This document shows, in pieces, positions 1-9,724 of a DNA stretch of 21,645 nt (positions within the stretch are counted from its first letter, which is position 1; each line of letters starts with the position of its first letter). Made by a program: the position numbers and the translations under genes. The DNA lies in contig BQKZ01001465.1 in assembly GCA_036244855.1 (NCBI GenBank), positions 24,917 through 46,561 on the forward strand. The letters are read 5' to 3'. The notes under the pieces are model-generated. The model saw only the letters and a list, made by a program, of their open reading frames with translations, was not told the origin of the DNA and ran no database searches. The stretch comes from Temnopleurus reevesii. Taxonomy: Eukaryota; Echinodermata; Echinoidea; Temnopleuroida; Temnopleuridae.

Positions 1-161
1 TGTTAAGATATCAGTTTACCTACGCCAACAAACCAAACATTGGAGAATCATATAGACAATAGCTCGATATGTTGTCGTTGTACAATATCCTAGAATATTT
101 CTAGTCATAGTATAGACATCTTATGCTTACTTTCGGTCAATATATTGCTAGCCATTCATCA

Positions 162-290
162 GGCCCCGGTCACATAAGACACCGGAAGCAACACGATTCA
201 CTCCGACTCGTTGTTCTGAGGCAGTTAACTGTGAATTAACAAAGAGTCGGGGTTAATCGTGTTGCATCCGGGGTCCTATGTGACCGTGGC
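162..290. mobile_element. 129-bp hairpin (MITE-like) element
   Basis: Two arms of about 47 bp face each other: 162-208 contains GGTCACATAAGACACCGG and 244-290 contains CCGGGGTCCTATGTGACC. The reverse complement of the right arm matches the left arm at roughly 80 percent of positions without gaps, with a central spacer of about 35 bp. This fits a non-autonomous fold-back or MITE copy. No clear target-site duplication is visible and there is no coding capacity. Flanks 1-161 and 291-537 show nothing I recognise. Confidence 0.7.
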
Positions 291-536
291 ATTATATCGA
301 TTAAATAAACAGAAGTGCGCCCGCAGAATGGCCATTGTGGAAATTTGTCAACAGAGTGAATAATACCCCCCTTTAAAAGCTCTTTGCTGAATGAATTGAA
401 GCAACCAACCTTGGTGGCTAACCTTGGAGATAAAATCACTTAATCGTCTAGGTGTGGATCCGACTGGCATAGCCAGGATATGTGTAAGAGATGGGGTGAT
501 TTGTAAATGGGCGATTTTCTGCATAGATGGGCGGAA

Positions 537-537
<1 letters not shown>

Positions 538-581
<44 letters not shown>

Positions 582-838
582 ATGTGTGCGTGCGTGTGTG
601 TTTATTGCATGTGAGATGGGAGAGAGGGGGGGGGGGGAGAGGAACACTGTGTATATTTGTTTGTGTCGTAGCATATGTCAATGTCAATGGGTGTATATAA
701 GTGTTTATGTGTGTGCGTGTGTTTGTGTGTGTGTGTATTGCATGTTTGTCAGACATAATGTGAGAGATCGTAAGGAACAGGAACAATATCTGATGCTTGT
801 TTTGTGTCTTTGAGTACGTGTCTGTCTCTGTGTGTTAG

Positions 839-878
<40 letters not shown>

Positions 879-1010
879 TGCGTGTGATTGTTTGATGTAA
901 TTGTAGAGGGAAGGAAGAACATTGTGTATGTTTGTTCGCGTGTTTTTGAATATTTCTATATAATTGCATGAATGTAGGTGTGTGCATGTGTGTGTTTCTG
1001 TGAGTCTTTG
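538..1010. repeat. (TG)n microsatellites within a degenerate minisatellite of about 135 bp
   Basis: Three TG tracts occur: 541-570 (15 TG units, running into CGCGCGCG), an interrupted tract at about 708-736, and 841-876 (18 GT units). Each is followed by a related tail, TATTGCATGTGAG-like, then a GAACACTGTGTATATTTG-like segment (602-660, 735-800, 877-935). The spacing of the tails is about 132 and 141 bp. A run of 12 G lies at 626-637. The apparent Val/Cys-rich and Thr/His-rich reading frames across this block are by-products of the dinucleotide repeat. Confidence 0.85.
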
Positions 1011-1759
1011 TAAGCTCCCGTAGACACATAAAACGCTAAGGGTACAAGACCCCCATCCCCACCTCAAGCCCACCCCGAGGTCACGAAGTTACTCCACCCC
1101 ATGCACTGCGGGCTTTTAGTCAACACCCTCCAAGCTAGGACCTACGGAGCCTTAAGATCAGCCCATTAGGTGAGTGGGTTGAACAGCTGTTCGTTAATAT
1201 CATGGCCGCCGTTTTACTTAGCTCTATCGATTTGGTCTGTAAAGTGGAGCATTTTATTGTCGCTTTTAAAAGGATTCCCCCTTCCTCAGCACGCCGAAGC
1301 TCATACGGTAGCCTCAAAACCCAACCCGTTTAAGGTAAATTTCCAATGAGGAAGAAACATTGCGAGATTTGACCATATTACCAATTTCCACAACATTATG
1401 ATGCTAAAAGACTTCTAACCTAAAAATAAACAAACAAATAAACAGAATAAACAGAAACAGCTGAAGATGACATTCCCTGACATCGTACACAGCGTCCTGT
1501 GTATGATTATTCTGTTACATATCAATATTTTTGCGTATTTCCAAAAATGCAAATTCTAGTATAAAAGATTATGTACATTTACTGGTTGTCCCGAACCTTT
1601 GTAATAGATTTACTATAAATATCCTATTTATTCATGATTCACAAAACTCCCTTGTTATAAACACCTCAGTGCGAAAGAAAGTGTATTGATTTTCAAATCC
1701 GCAATGTATAATGTATGCTATGAATTGTTACATTATATAAATTCTTACAATTCGTTTTG
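1011..1759. other. No recognisable feature
   Basis: Non-repetitive sequence. The segment 1040-1330 is somewhat GC-richer than the rest, and the remainder is AT-rich. A minus-strand frame of 60 codons at 1135-1317 has no recognisable motif and no convincing splice context. I see no RNA gene, repeat or exon that I can support. Confidence 0.4.
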
Positions 1760-1767
1760 CTACTAGT

Positions 1768-2178
1768 GTCTTTCCACGGGGTTGGGTCCATTTTTGTGAC
1801 ATCCAAAAACCCTAAATCTGTGGCTTTTTCAAACCAGGCAAATACAGTCCAATAATGACATTACCCTCAATAACAGTATCTCACTCAGAAGTATTCCTCA
1901 AAGACCATAGCATATTGGAATTTGATACCTGACAATTTCTTGCACATGCAAAAGCAGTGGGATGTCCATGTAACGTAGTGAAATTTGTCTATACCTGTAC
2001 CTTCAAATCCAGAAAAGATTTCAAATCCAAATGTGTATAATGATAAAAAAAAAGCAATTTTCATCAATAGATCGAAGCTTAAGAAGATCTGAATTGATCT
2101 TCATGGTGAAGTGACAAAGTGGATCACTACGTTACATGGACTTTGCATGAAAAGTGGACCCAACCCCATGGAAATACC
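1768..2178. mobile_element. 411-bp hAT-like MITE with 8-bp target-site duplication
   Basis: The outer ends form an imperfect terminal inverted repeat: GTCTTTCCACGGGGTTGGG at the left (from 1768) and the reverse complement GGTATTTCCATGGGGTTGGG at the right (ending 2178). CTACTAGT flanks both ends as a perfect 8-bp direct repeat (1760-1767 and 2179-2186), the duplication length typical of hAT transposons. A second inverted pair is inside: CCATGTAACGTAGTG at about 1966-1980 and CACTACGTTACATGG at about 2126-2140. There is no transposase frame, so it is non-autonomous. The hAT assignment rests on duplication length only. Confidence 0.72.
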
Positions 2179-2333
2179 CTACTAGTATATCATTATGATA
2201 AAATGATGTTCTTGTAACCTTTTACAGCAGAAAGCATGGCATCGTCATATGATTTGTCCCTGAATTCCAATTTAATCACGAAATAATGAAACGATAACAA
2301 AATCATCATCAGTGTTTTCATATCTTCAGAAGA

Positions 2334-2620
2334 TTCAATTCAATTCAATTCAAAATAACATTTATTTTTTTCCTTCAAATAAATCAGTGATGTACAGTGT
2401 AGCAATTTACAATTGTAATTATAGGGTAATTAGAACATGAATCATTAGGATACGTAAACAAATTCAAGGAAAAGGGCGCAGATCCAGAAGCAGAGCTTGT
2501 GTTGGATGCGCCGACAAATACAACAACAACAAAGGAAATACAATACATATACAATACATACTTTATATAAGAGATACAATATATACATAATATAAAATCG
2601 CTCTTTGGGAAACACATCCT
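2334..2620 (-). mobile_element. 3' tail of a non-LTR retroelement (LINE/SINE), minus strand
   Basis: Read on the minus strand, the sequence ends in AATAAATGTTATTTTGAATT followed by four TTGAA units (2334-2353 on the plus strand). A polyadenylation-like AATAAA just before a short terminal microsatellite is characteristic of many CR1/L2/RTE-type LINEs and their SINE partners. A GC-richer block at 2475-2515 precedes the AT-rich tail. No reverse transcriptase sequence is present, so only the 3' untranslated part is seen. The 5' limit (about 2620) is a guess. Confidence 0.5.
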
Positions 2621-2871
2621 ACATAATAATATTCGTCATGGGTTCGATCACTATATAAGAAAAAAACACAGAAGAGATTGGGTTATCCCATAATTCGAAC
2701 AGTATTTGCAGATATAAAAATTTAAACAAAATTTCATGAACAACCCATTAGTGATTACATCCAATGGTTGATTTGTGTCATAACGATCAAGCACTCTCTC
2801 AATTCATTTCTAGTGAGAAAAGCTGTCGAACTGGGTGCTGGGGGTACCAAGGGGTGGGGGTGCTTCAATGA

Positions 2872-3376
2872 TTTTCTGACCCCTGTTTGTTACAAGGGGG
2901 TGCATTAGGCACCATTTGATCTTTTACCTATAAGGTCTGCACTGCTCAGATTCTGAAAGGGACCGCCATGGGTGCGTCCATCTTTATTCCTCATCCCTTT
3001 GCCTGACATAGCACAATGGAGCATACACAGACCTATTTCGCGCAAATGGAGTTTCCTTATCTCAATGCAGTCTACATGCGGTGCCTCCGTCTGTTCACTC
3101 TGTTGTTAGCTCACCGTAAAAGCAGGTTTCTGACGGGGGGGGGGGGGGTACGATTAGCACCATTTTGTTCTAAATTGTTTTATCAATAAGGTTTGTACTG
3201 CTCAGATTCTGAAAGGGACCGCCATGGGTAAACCCCATCTTTATTCCTCATCTGTTTGCCTGACATTGCACAATGCCACATACATAGGCCTATTTTGCCC
3301 AAATGGAGTTTACTTATCTCGATGCAGTCTACACAATGCCTCCGTCTGTTACTACCTCACCGTATAAAAGCATGCC
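2872..3376. repeat. Two-copy tandem duplication, 256-bp period
   Basis: The two copies span about 2872-3126 and 3127-3376. The core CTGCTCAGATTCTGAAAGGG recurs at 2942 and 3198, exactly 256 bp apart. The match extends through GACCGCCATGGGT, TTTATTCCTCATC, GCCTGACAT, CACAATG, AAATGGAGTTT, GATGCAGTCTACA, GCCTCCGTCTGTT and CTCACCGTA. Each copy has a G-rich stretch near its start; in copy 2 this is a run of 14 G (3135-3148). Divergence between copies is roughly 15-20 percent, so the duplication is not very recent. No coding content is recognised. Confidence 0.85.
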
Positions 3377-3659
3377 TCAATCAGCACACCAGTCCCACGT
3401 ATACCAACTGATGTTATTCCAATCGCGATTGTGTGACGTATAGCCTTGGAGCCCGGGCACTTCCATGACTACTGATAGAGGCATAATCAGGGGAAGAATG
3501 CTAACGAGGCTATCAAGGATGCCCCTGTGAATGGGTAGGGAGGCTGCCCAGACAGATTTTTGTTGTATTTTTATCAATCTATGATTCATGCTGGTATTTA
3601 GCAAGCTATTTGGATGAGTAATTTAAGCGCAGAGTACCTCATTTAGTTGTCTGGATTGA
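3377..3659. other. No recognisable feature
   Basis: Unique sequence of moderate GC. A minus-strand frame of 75 codons (3377-3604) is open but has no family motif. I cannot support it as an exon because no clear splice sites bound it. Confidence 0.3.
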
Positions 3660-3990
3660 AAGAAAGTGAGGATAAAATTACGGAAATTGAAAAAAGAGGC
3701 AGAAAAGGAAGATGCTAAATAGGAAGAAGAAGAAGAAGAAGAAGAAGAAGAAGAAGAAGAAGAAGAAGAAGAAGAAGAAGAAGAAGAAGAAGAAGAAATA
3801 GGGGAGGAAGGGAGGTGAAGAAGGAGTAGTAGGAGTAGTAGGAGTATTAGTAGAATTAAGTAGTAATAATAGTAGTGGTAGCAGCAGTAGTAGTAACAGT
3901 AAGAGGCGGATGAATAGTAGTAGTTATAGAAGAAGAAGACGAAGAAGATGGAGATGATGGAGAAGACGAAGAAGAAGAATAGTTATATGG
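3660..3990. repeat. Long purine tract with (GAA)n core
   Basis: An almost uninterrupted GAA/AAG triplet run covers 3723-3798 (about 25 units). It sits inside a purine-rich stretch that continues as GAAGGAGTAGTAGG-like and GAAGAAGACGAAGAAGATGG-like segments to about 3990. Homopurine mirror-symmetric DNA of this kind can adopt triplex structure and is typically length-variable. It has no coding role that I can see. Confidence 0.9.
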
Positions 3991-4053
3991 GGCAGAAAGG
4001 GCGGGGAGCCATACAAATCCAGGGACTGAATATTAAAGAAAAAAGTGTAGACC

Positions 4054-4206
4054 TTTTTTTTTTTACTTTGCTTGTCAGCCCACCGGCGACTCGCGAGAAG
4101 TAGAGACCTTTTTGATATTTACTTATTCACTTATTTTGTTGCTGGTCAGCTGCACGAGTGGAATGTAGTACACAAGCCCTTGTTTTTTTTTTTGGGGGGG
4201 GGGGGG
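4054..4206. repeat. Homopolymer tracts T11 and T11-G13
   Basis: A run of 11 T lies at 4054-4064. A second run of 11 T at 4183-4193 passes directly into 13 G at 4194-4206. Such abrupt T-to-G homopolymer junctions are prone to length error in both replication and sequencing, so the exact lengths are uncertain. Confidence 0.85.
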
Positions 4207-5544
4207 TGGCTTTCCGTCCCCGTTCCGTATAATCTTGCCTATACGCACCTGTAGTAGCATTAGCGATCGAAGAAGAACGATTGAACATTGAACATTCATT
4301 CATGCATGAAAGTATAAGCTGATCATAATTGGGGCTGACTCAGAGACCAAATTTCGTTTAAAAACAGAATCTTTATTTATCCAAAAATATAATTTTTCAT
4401 GATTTAATAATAATAAAAATACAAATTTAAAAAGCGCATAATAGTTTTTAAAACTTTCAATGCGCTTTAAAAAACATCGATAATGAATGAATAATCTTAA
4501 CAAAGTAACTGGCATATTAAATTTAAATTTACCACACAATGAAAAAATAGATATCAATTTACCTATTACATCATTATGTAGCACACATGCTGTTTACTTT
4601 GTTCGTTATGCTCATTTTTTATGTTTGACTCTCTCCCTCACTCTTTTTCAAAATAGAAAATCTTCCTCTATCGTTCGTCTTCACCATCTCCTTGTGTCTT
4701 TCTCCATACATCCAAATGCTCTTGGAAAATCATGTGGATGCTTTATCCTGAACTTTCTCTGCTGATGAACTACGCCACTTACGACAGGTTGTCTTTTCAG
4801 TTTCGTGAAAAATGTAATGCGATTGGGTATAAGTGGATGAGATGAGCTCTGAGCTCAGCTTTTGCAAACTTGGTTTCATTGTTTTATCATTCTATTTTAA
4901 AGCAGTCTCTTGTATCAATGAAACAATTCCTTACGGGCAAAAATTTCAGCTCGAATGATTGTAATCTTAAAAAATACTAAGAAGTTTGATATCAATACGC
5001 CAAACTTTGCCATTTGTTTCAATGATTTTGGAAATACCGTAGATCATGAAATCTAAAACTTAAAAATCCCATTGCAAAATACTTTAATAAGTAATTATCT
5101 AAGGATAGAATGTTGTACAAAATGTTATTTTGCCATCTTTTCAGGACTTACGACAGACATATAGAATGAAATTACTATATATTAGAAGAAGGTACAGAAG
5201 ATTTTGACAAATAATCCAACTTTCATTTAAGTGTTCACAATAGAAAAATATGCAGAAATTACATTTATGTGTCGCATCTCCTTAGTGAATTAAAAAAGAA
5301 GTTATTTCAGTTTGTGCTATATATTGTGAAGGCATGAATATAGTCATTTTCTTTGTCAAAATCCTTCGCACCGTTTGCTCACTATGAGTGCTAAGCATTT
5401 TTATGGGGCTCCTGCCTTTTCTGCTCTTGGCAATATATTCTTCCTCTTCTTTGTCGTCTTCTTCTTCTTCTTCATCTTCTATAACTATACTCATCCGCGT
5501 TTTACTGCTGCTGCTACTACTGGGCAATTCCACGGTAACAGAAG
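4207..5544. other. Unrecognised AT-rich sequence
   Basis: Mostly unique, strongly AT-rich sequence. One short inverted repeat is visible, AAAAGCGCAT at about 4430-4439 with ATGCGCTTTA at about 4460-4469. A CTT-triplet-rich stretch lies at about 5440-5485 and creates a spurious acidic (Glu-rich) frame on the minus strand. I see no exon, RNA gene or transposon terminus that I can support. Confidence 0.4.
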
Positions 5545-5849
5545 GACATTGAGACAAACATTTTAAAGTTCAAGCAAGAACTGCAAGAAAACGAGTGATA
5601 GAAGAACATTTCAAACCTCATTAAAAGGCATATCTTAATACTCATTAAAAGGTATGAACAAATGAACAAACAAAAGAACATCTCATTAAAAGGCATATCT
5701 TAATACTGATTCAGAGATTCAACAAAAAAAAAATCAGTGGATATTGAAGAACTTTGTTCTAGCCTTCCTTTTGCAAGGTTTGAAATGCTCTTCTATTACT
5801 TGTTTTCTTGCAGTTCTTGATTGAACTTTAACATTTTTGTCTGAATGTG
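5545..5849. mobile_element. About 300-bp fold-back element with 66-bp arms
   Basis: The left arm 5553-5618 and right arm 5776-5841 are inverted copies matching at about 60 of 66 positions without gaps. The shared core is GAACTGCAAGAAAAC and its complement GTTTTCTTGCAGTTC. The match extends weakly outward to about 5545 and 5849. The central 157 bp carries short direct repeats of CTCATTAAAAGGCATATCTT (about 5617 and 5682, with a partial copy at 5641). There is no reading frame of note. This fits a non-autonomous fold-back transposon; target duplications were not resolved. Confidence 0.8.
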
Positions 5850-6090
5850 GGCTCATTTGGCGTGAAATTGCCCTACTGTCTTAAGGGTAAAGGTCATGCG
5901 ACATTTATTCATATAAACCAATGAAATGCACTTTTGCTTTCAAAAGCAGGCGAACCTTTACACCCCCCTTTGATGCATGCAGCATCACGCTTAGAAGAGG
6001 AGAGACAGGAAGTGAATTTGGCTTGAGGATGTTGAGGTTATCTAGGCCAAAGTCATCGCTCTGAATACCAACTCGAAGTAAAGGTTTATG

Positions 6091-6256
6091 GCAGACTCAC
6101 ACCTTTGCGGATGCAGCCAAGCGGATACAGCTAAGCAAAGATACTGAGGAACAACGCTTAGCTAACGTTTATCGTCTTTTCTCCGCGTTTCAGCGTTCAT
6201 TGAGCGTCATGAATGCTGAGCAGACGTTGCATATAGACAGAAAGATGTGAGTCAGC
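6091..6256. mobile_element. MITE of the 'GACTCACACCTTTGC' family, copy 1
   Basis: The left terminus GCAGACTCACACCTTTGC (6091-6108) faces AGAAAGATGTGAGTCAGC (ending 6256), whose complement is GCTGACTCACATCTTTCT. The interior is relatively GC-rich and includes a GAGCGTCATG and GAGCAGACG segment. The same ends recur at 9770-9790 and at 17447-17908, which defines a small dispersed family. There is no coding capacity. Immediate flanks are TTTATG on the left and TTTAAG on the right, a possible TTTA target duplication. Confidence 0.75.
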
Positions 6257-6860
6257 TTTAAGTAATCCAAGTTGATGCTACAATATGTGATAGACGCAGG
6301 GACTAGGGATACCTAGCCCCAATTTTTCCAGTTGATACGCCCAAGCCTATGAGAGCGTAAACCTGTCCATGAGGTAATCGACGAAACGTCGTGGCAAATT
6401 TACATTTAATGTCTCCTTCTCTTGTTTGTACATTGAAAGGTCAACCAAAGGGGCACAACTATGTCTTCACGTTTTGTTTTTACCTTACATTTTTCCACCT
6501 GTCCTGGCCACCTGTACATTTGGTCTTCTCCCCTTTCTTGAAAAGGTCGTTTTAAGAAGTTTATAGAAGAGGAAAGAGAGGGTAGTGTTCCGACACTTTT
6601 TCTTTCTTGCAAAGAGTGCTTAACACGATATTAGCTAGTTCCGATTATTAAGTCGAACGCCATTTCAATGCTCCTTTGTAATGCTCTTCAAATAGGAACT
6701 GGCTTGTTATTGTTGGGTCCGCACAGTACAATATACGCCCTACGGTTATATTGTCCATGACCCACTTTATTTTGCGGAAATAGTTTATATCGTGTTGCTT
6801 TATTTATTTTTCATTGAATGTTTTAGGAACACATTTTATTGGCGCATGTTTTTATTATCA
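6257..6860. other. No recognisable feature
   Basis: Unique sequence with no repeat, transposon end or exon that I can support. A 68-codon minus-strand frame at 6406-6612 has no known motif. Confidence 0.35.
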
Positions 6861-6864
6861 ACTT

Positions 6865-7010
6865 ACTCCTTCGACTCCTCATCCTTCTTCTCTCCTCATC
6901 CTTTTTTTCTCATTATCCCTCTTCTCTTCTTATCCTTCTTGGTCCATCCCCTCTTCCTCATTCACCTCCTTCCCATTCTCCTCCTTCTTAATTGTCCTCC
7001 CAACATTTTA
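6865..7010. repeat. Pyrimidine-rich (CT) low-complexity tract
   Basis: About 145 bp composed almost entirely of C and T, with TCCTTCTT, TCCTCAT and CTTCTC words. The overlapping Leu/Phe/Ser-rich frames on the plus strand are an artefact of this composition. The sequence 7011-7260 beyond it is unrecognised. Confidence 0.75.
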
Positions 7011-7260
7011 GTTTATTTCTGATTCTGTCTTCTCCTCTTTGTTTTGTTTTATCTTGGTGCACCCTGCCTTATAAAGTATGCCTCGTGCAATAAAATACGA
7101 TTTCACAAATCAAGAGAATCATTTGCCTCAAAATCATGCTGGAAGGATTTTTGTCTTGCTTCTTAAGATATTCATGAAAGATCATTACATTTTCTCAGCT
7201 CATTTCTCAAGGTACCCAAAGATCACATACTTTAGGATCAAGCGTAGAGTTAGTGTTTTC

Positions 7261-9718
7261 TATGTAAGCAAAGTGAGAATGGTATTGAGTCTTTGGTCAC
7301 GCCTGACTTCCAAAGAGAATCAATTACATCTGACTCGCAGAAAACATGGAAATGAAAAATAGATCTACGCCTGACCTGCTGACATAGAATACGGCCTATA
7401 AATATTTCATATCTTTTTGGTTTGCAGGGTGTTTAAGTTCAAAAGAATGAGACTATATACCCCGTTCAAAATTGTTTGTAATTTTTTGTTGCGAATGATG
7501 TTGTTTTAGTGTAAAGACTTACTCATACCTTATCATATACTTATTCATAGAATATGAAATACACACCATGTGTCTAGAAATACGTAGGGTAGATGATTGA
7601 CTGAAGTTGAATTTGTCCAGCTTAGGATCGACATAAGCAAACTTTAGAGCAAGCCAAACGCCTCTCTTTAACTCTTTAGAAAGTTTACCCATCATTGGGT
7701 AATATACTGCCCACTTAATCATTGGTCAAATATGTCCAACTTATGGTTGAAAATAGCAATGCACCACAAGTTAGACATAACTTATTTTGACGACTTTTTC
7801 ACACAAGTATTGGTTTAAACATGTCAATCTTCTGGTGAAAATGCAAGATTCTATGTAAGCAAAGTGAAAGCAGTATAGTGAGTCCAAGGTCACGCCTGAC
7901 TTCCAAAGAGAATCAATTACATGTGACATGGAGAAAATATGGACATGAAAAATGAATCTGCGCCTGACATAGAATACGGCTAATGCATATTTCATATCTT
8001 TTTTGGTTAGCATAGGGTGTTTAAGTTTAAAGGAATGAGGCCACATAGCCCGTACCACATAGTGTATAATTTCTGTAGCGGATGATGCTATTTTAGTGTA
8101 AGAATTTTTTCATATCATATGTCCTGTATAATATTCTCATTCATAGAATATGAAATACACTCCGCGTGTGTAGAAACACGCAGTGGAGATGATTGACTAA
8201 AGTTGAACATGTTCGGCTTGGACTCGATGTACGCAAATATTAGAGTAAGCCAAATGCCTCCCTGTCGTATTCGTGCGCGCACAAAACGTATTTCTAATGT
8301 CATAAAAGCTCGGTGTACAAAAATTAAGCTAAAGTTTACATATCACTGAGTAATACGATATACTGTTCCCACAAATATTGGTCAAACTATGTCCATTTTA
8401 TGGACAGGTCGAAATTGGCAATTCCACCAGAAGTTGGACATAATGTATGTTGGCCAATCTTATACATCAACATGCCCAACTTCTGATGAAAATGAAACAT
8501 TTTATGTAAGCAGAGTGAAAGAAGTATAAGTTGATTGTCATGCATGCCTGACTTCCAAAGAGAATCAATTACATGTGGCATGGAGAAAACATGGACATGA
8601 AAAATGGATATGCATCTGACATGGAATACGGCTAATACATATTTCATATCTTTTTGGTTTGCAGGGTGTTCAAGTTCAAAGGAATGGGGCCATATATAAA
8701 CCGTACAACATAAAGTGTCATTTTGGTTGCTAATTTATGGTTGCGAATGATGCTGTTTTAGCGTAAGGACTTATAGTCGAATCTTATGCCATGTATAGAA
8801 ATACACTCCACGTGTATACGCAGTGGAGATGATTGACTGACGTTGAACATGTTCGGCTTGGGCTCGATGTACGCAAATATTAGAGTAAGCCAAATGCCTC
8901 CCTGTCGTATTCGTGCGCGCACAAAACGTATTTCTAATGTCATAAAAGCTCGGTGTACAAAAATTTAGCTAAAGTTTACATATCACTGAGTAATACGATA
9001 TACTGTTCCCACAAATATTGGTCAAACTATGTCCATTTTATGGACAGGTCGAAATTGGCAATTCCACCAGAAGTTGGACATAATGTATTTTGGCCAATCT
9101 TTTACATAAATACTTTTTTAAACATGCCCCACTTCTGATGAAAATGTAAGCAGAGTGAAAGAAGTATAAGTTGATTGTCACGCCTGACTTCCAAAGAGAA
9201 TATATTACATGTAGCATGCAGAAAACATGGAAATGAAAATAGATCTACGCCTGACATAGAATACGGTTAATGAATATTTCATCTCTTTATTTGTTGTTAG
9301 CAGGGTGTTTAAGTTCAAATGAATGAGGCTATATAACTCGTACAACATAAAAAATAATGTCCTTTTTGGTTGCGAATGATGTTGTTCTGGCGTAAAGACT
9401 TATAGTCTAATCTTATGCCATGTATAAATACTTATTAATATATTATGATTTACATCTCTTGTCTGTAGGAATATGCAGGGAAGACGATTGACTGAAGTTG
9501 AATATGTTCAGCTTGGGTTCGACGTACGCAAATGTTAGAGCAAGCCAAACGCCTACCGCTCGTATTCCTCCATGCACAGATCGTATTTCAAATTTCCTAG
9601 AACCTTGCCACACTTTTTAACAAGTTAAGCAAAAGTTTGTCCAAACAACTATTGGTCAAAATATGTACATCTTATGGTGCAATCGGCATTTTCGACCAAA
9701 AGTTGGCAATATTTCGCA
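7261..9718. repeat. Four-copy tandem array, units of about 600-650 bp
   Basis: Units begin at a TATGTAAGCAAAGTGAAAG-like sequence near 7261, 7852, 8503 and 9143. Each unit then has, in the same order, CACGCCTGACTTCCAAAGAG, a GAATACGGCTAAT-like segment, CAGGGTGTTTAAGTTCAAA, a GATGATTGACTGAAGTTGAA-like segment, and a segment resembling GTACGCAAATATTAGAG and AAGCCAAATGCCT. Units 2 and 3 are nearly identical over at least 200 bp (about 8225-8440 against 8865-9080), so that step of expansion is the youngest. Each unit ends in an imperfect stem-loop, for example TATGTCCAACTTATGGT (7731-7747) facing ACCACAAGTTAGACATA (7763-7779). A minus-strand frame of about 60 codons is open in units 1-3 and readable in unit 4, but its differences are not preferentially silent, so I do not call it a gene. 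Confidence 0.88.
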
Positions 9719-9724
9719 TAATTA

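Noticed and set aside
348..1073. Thr/His-rich and Val/Cys-rich frames on both strands
   Set aside because: These are translations of (TG)n/(CA)n microsatellites.
2636..2652. GGGTTCGATCAC, resembling the T-loop of a tRNA
   Set aside because: No acceptor stem, D-loop or anticodon stem of the expected geometry surrounds it.
5282..5557. Acidic minus-strand frame with a Glu/Asp run
   Set aside because: The acidic stretch is encoded by a CTT-type triplet run, and no flanking domain or splice context supports a gene.
6792..7022. Hydrophobic Leu/Phe-rich frames resembling membrane segments
   Set aside because: They come from a pyrimidine-rich tract, and both overlapping frames look hydrophobic for the same compositional reason.
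7519..8943. Similar minus-strand frames in three units of the 7261 array (sharing FNFSQSS-type and FAYIE-type words)
   Set aside because: In the unit 2 to unit 4 comparison most differences change the amino acid, the frames lack a common start and stop arrangement, and the similarity is fully explained by DNA-level duplication.
7261..9718. Regularly repeated sequence as a CRISPR array
   Set aside because: Units are about 600-650 bp and diverged throughout, without short identical repeats and unique spacers, and the DNA is eukaryotic in character.
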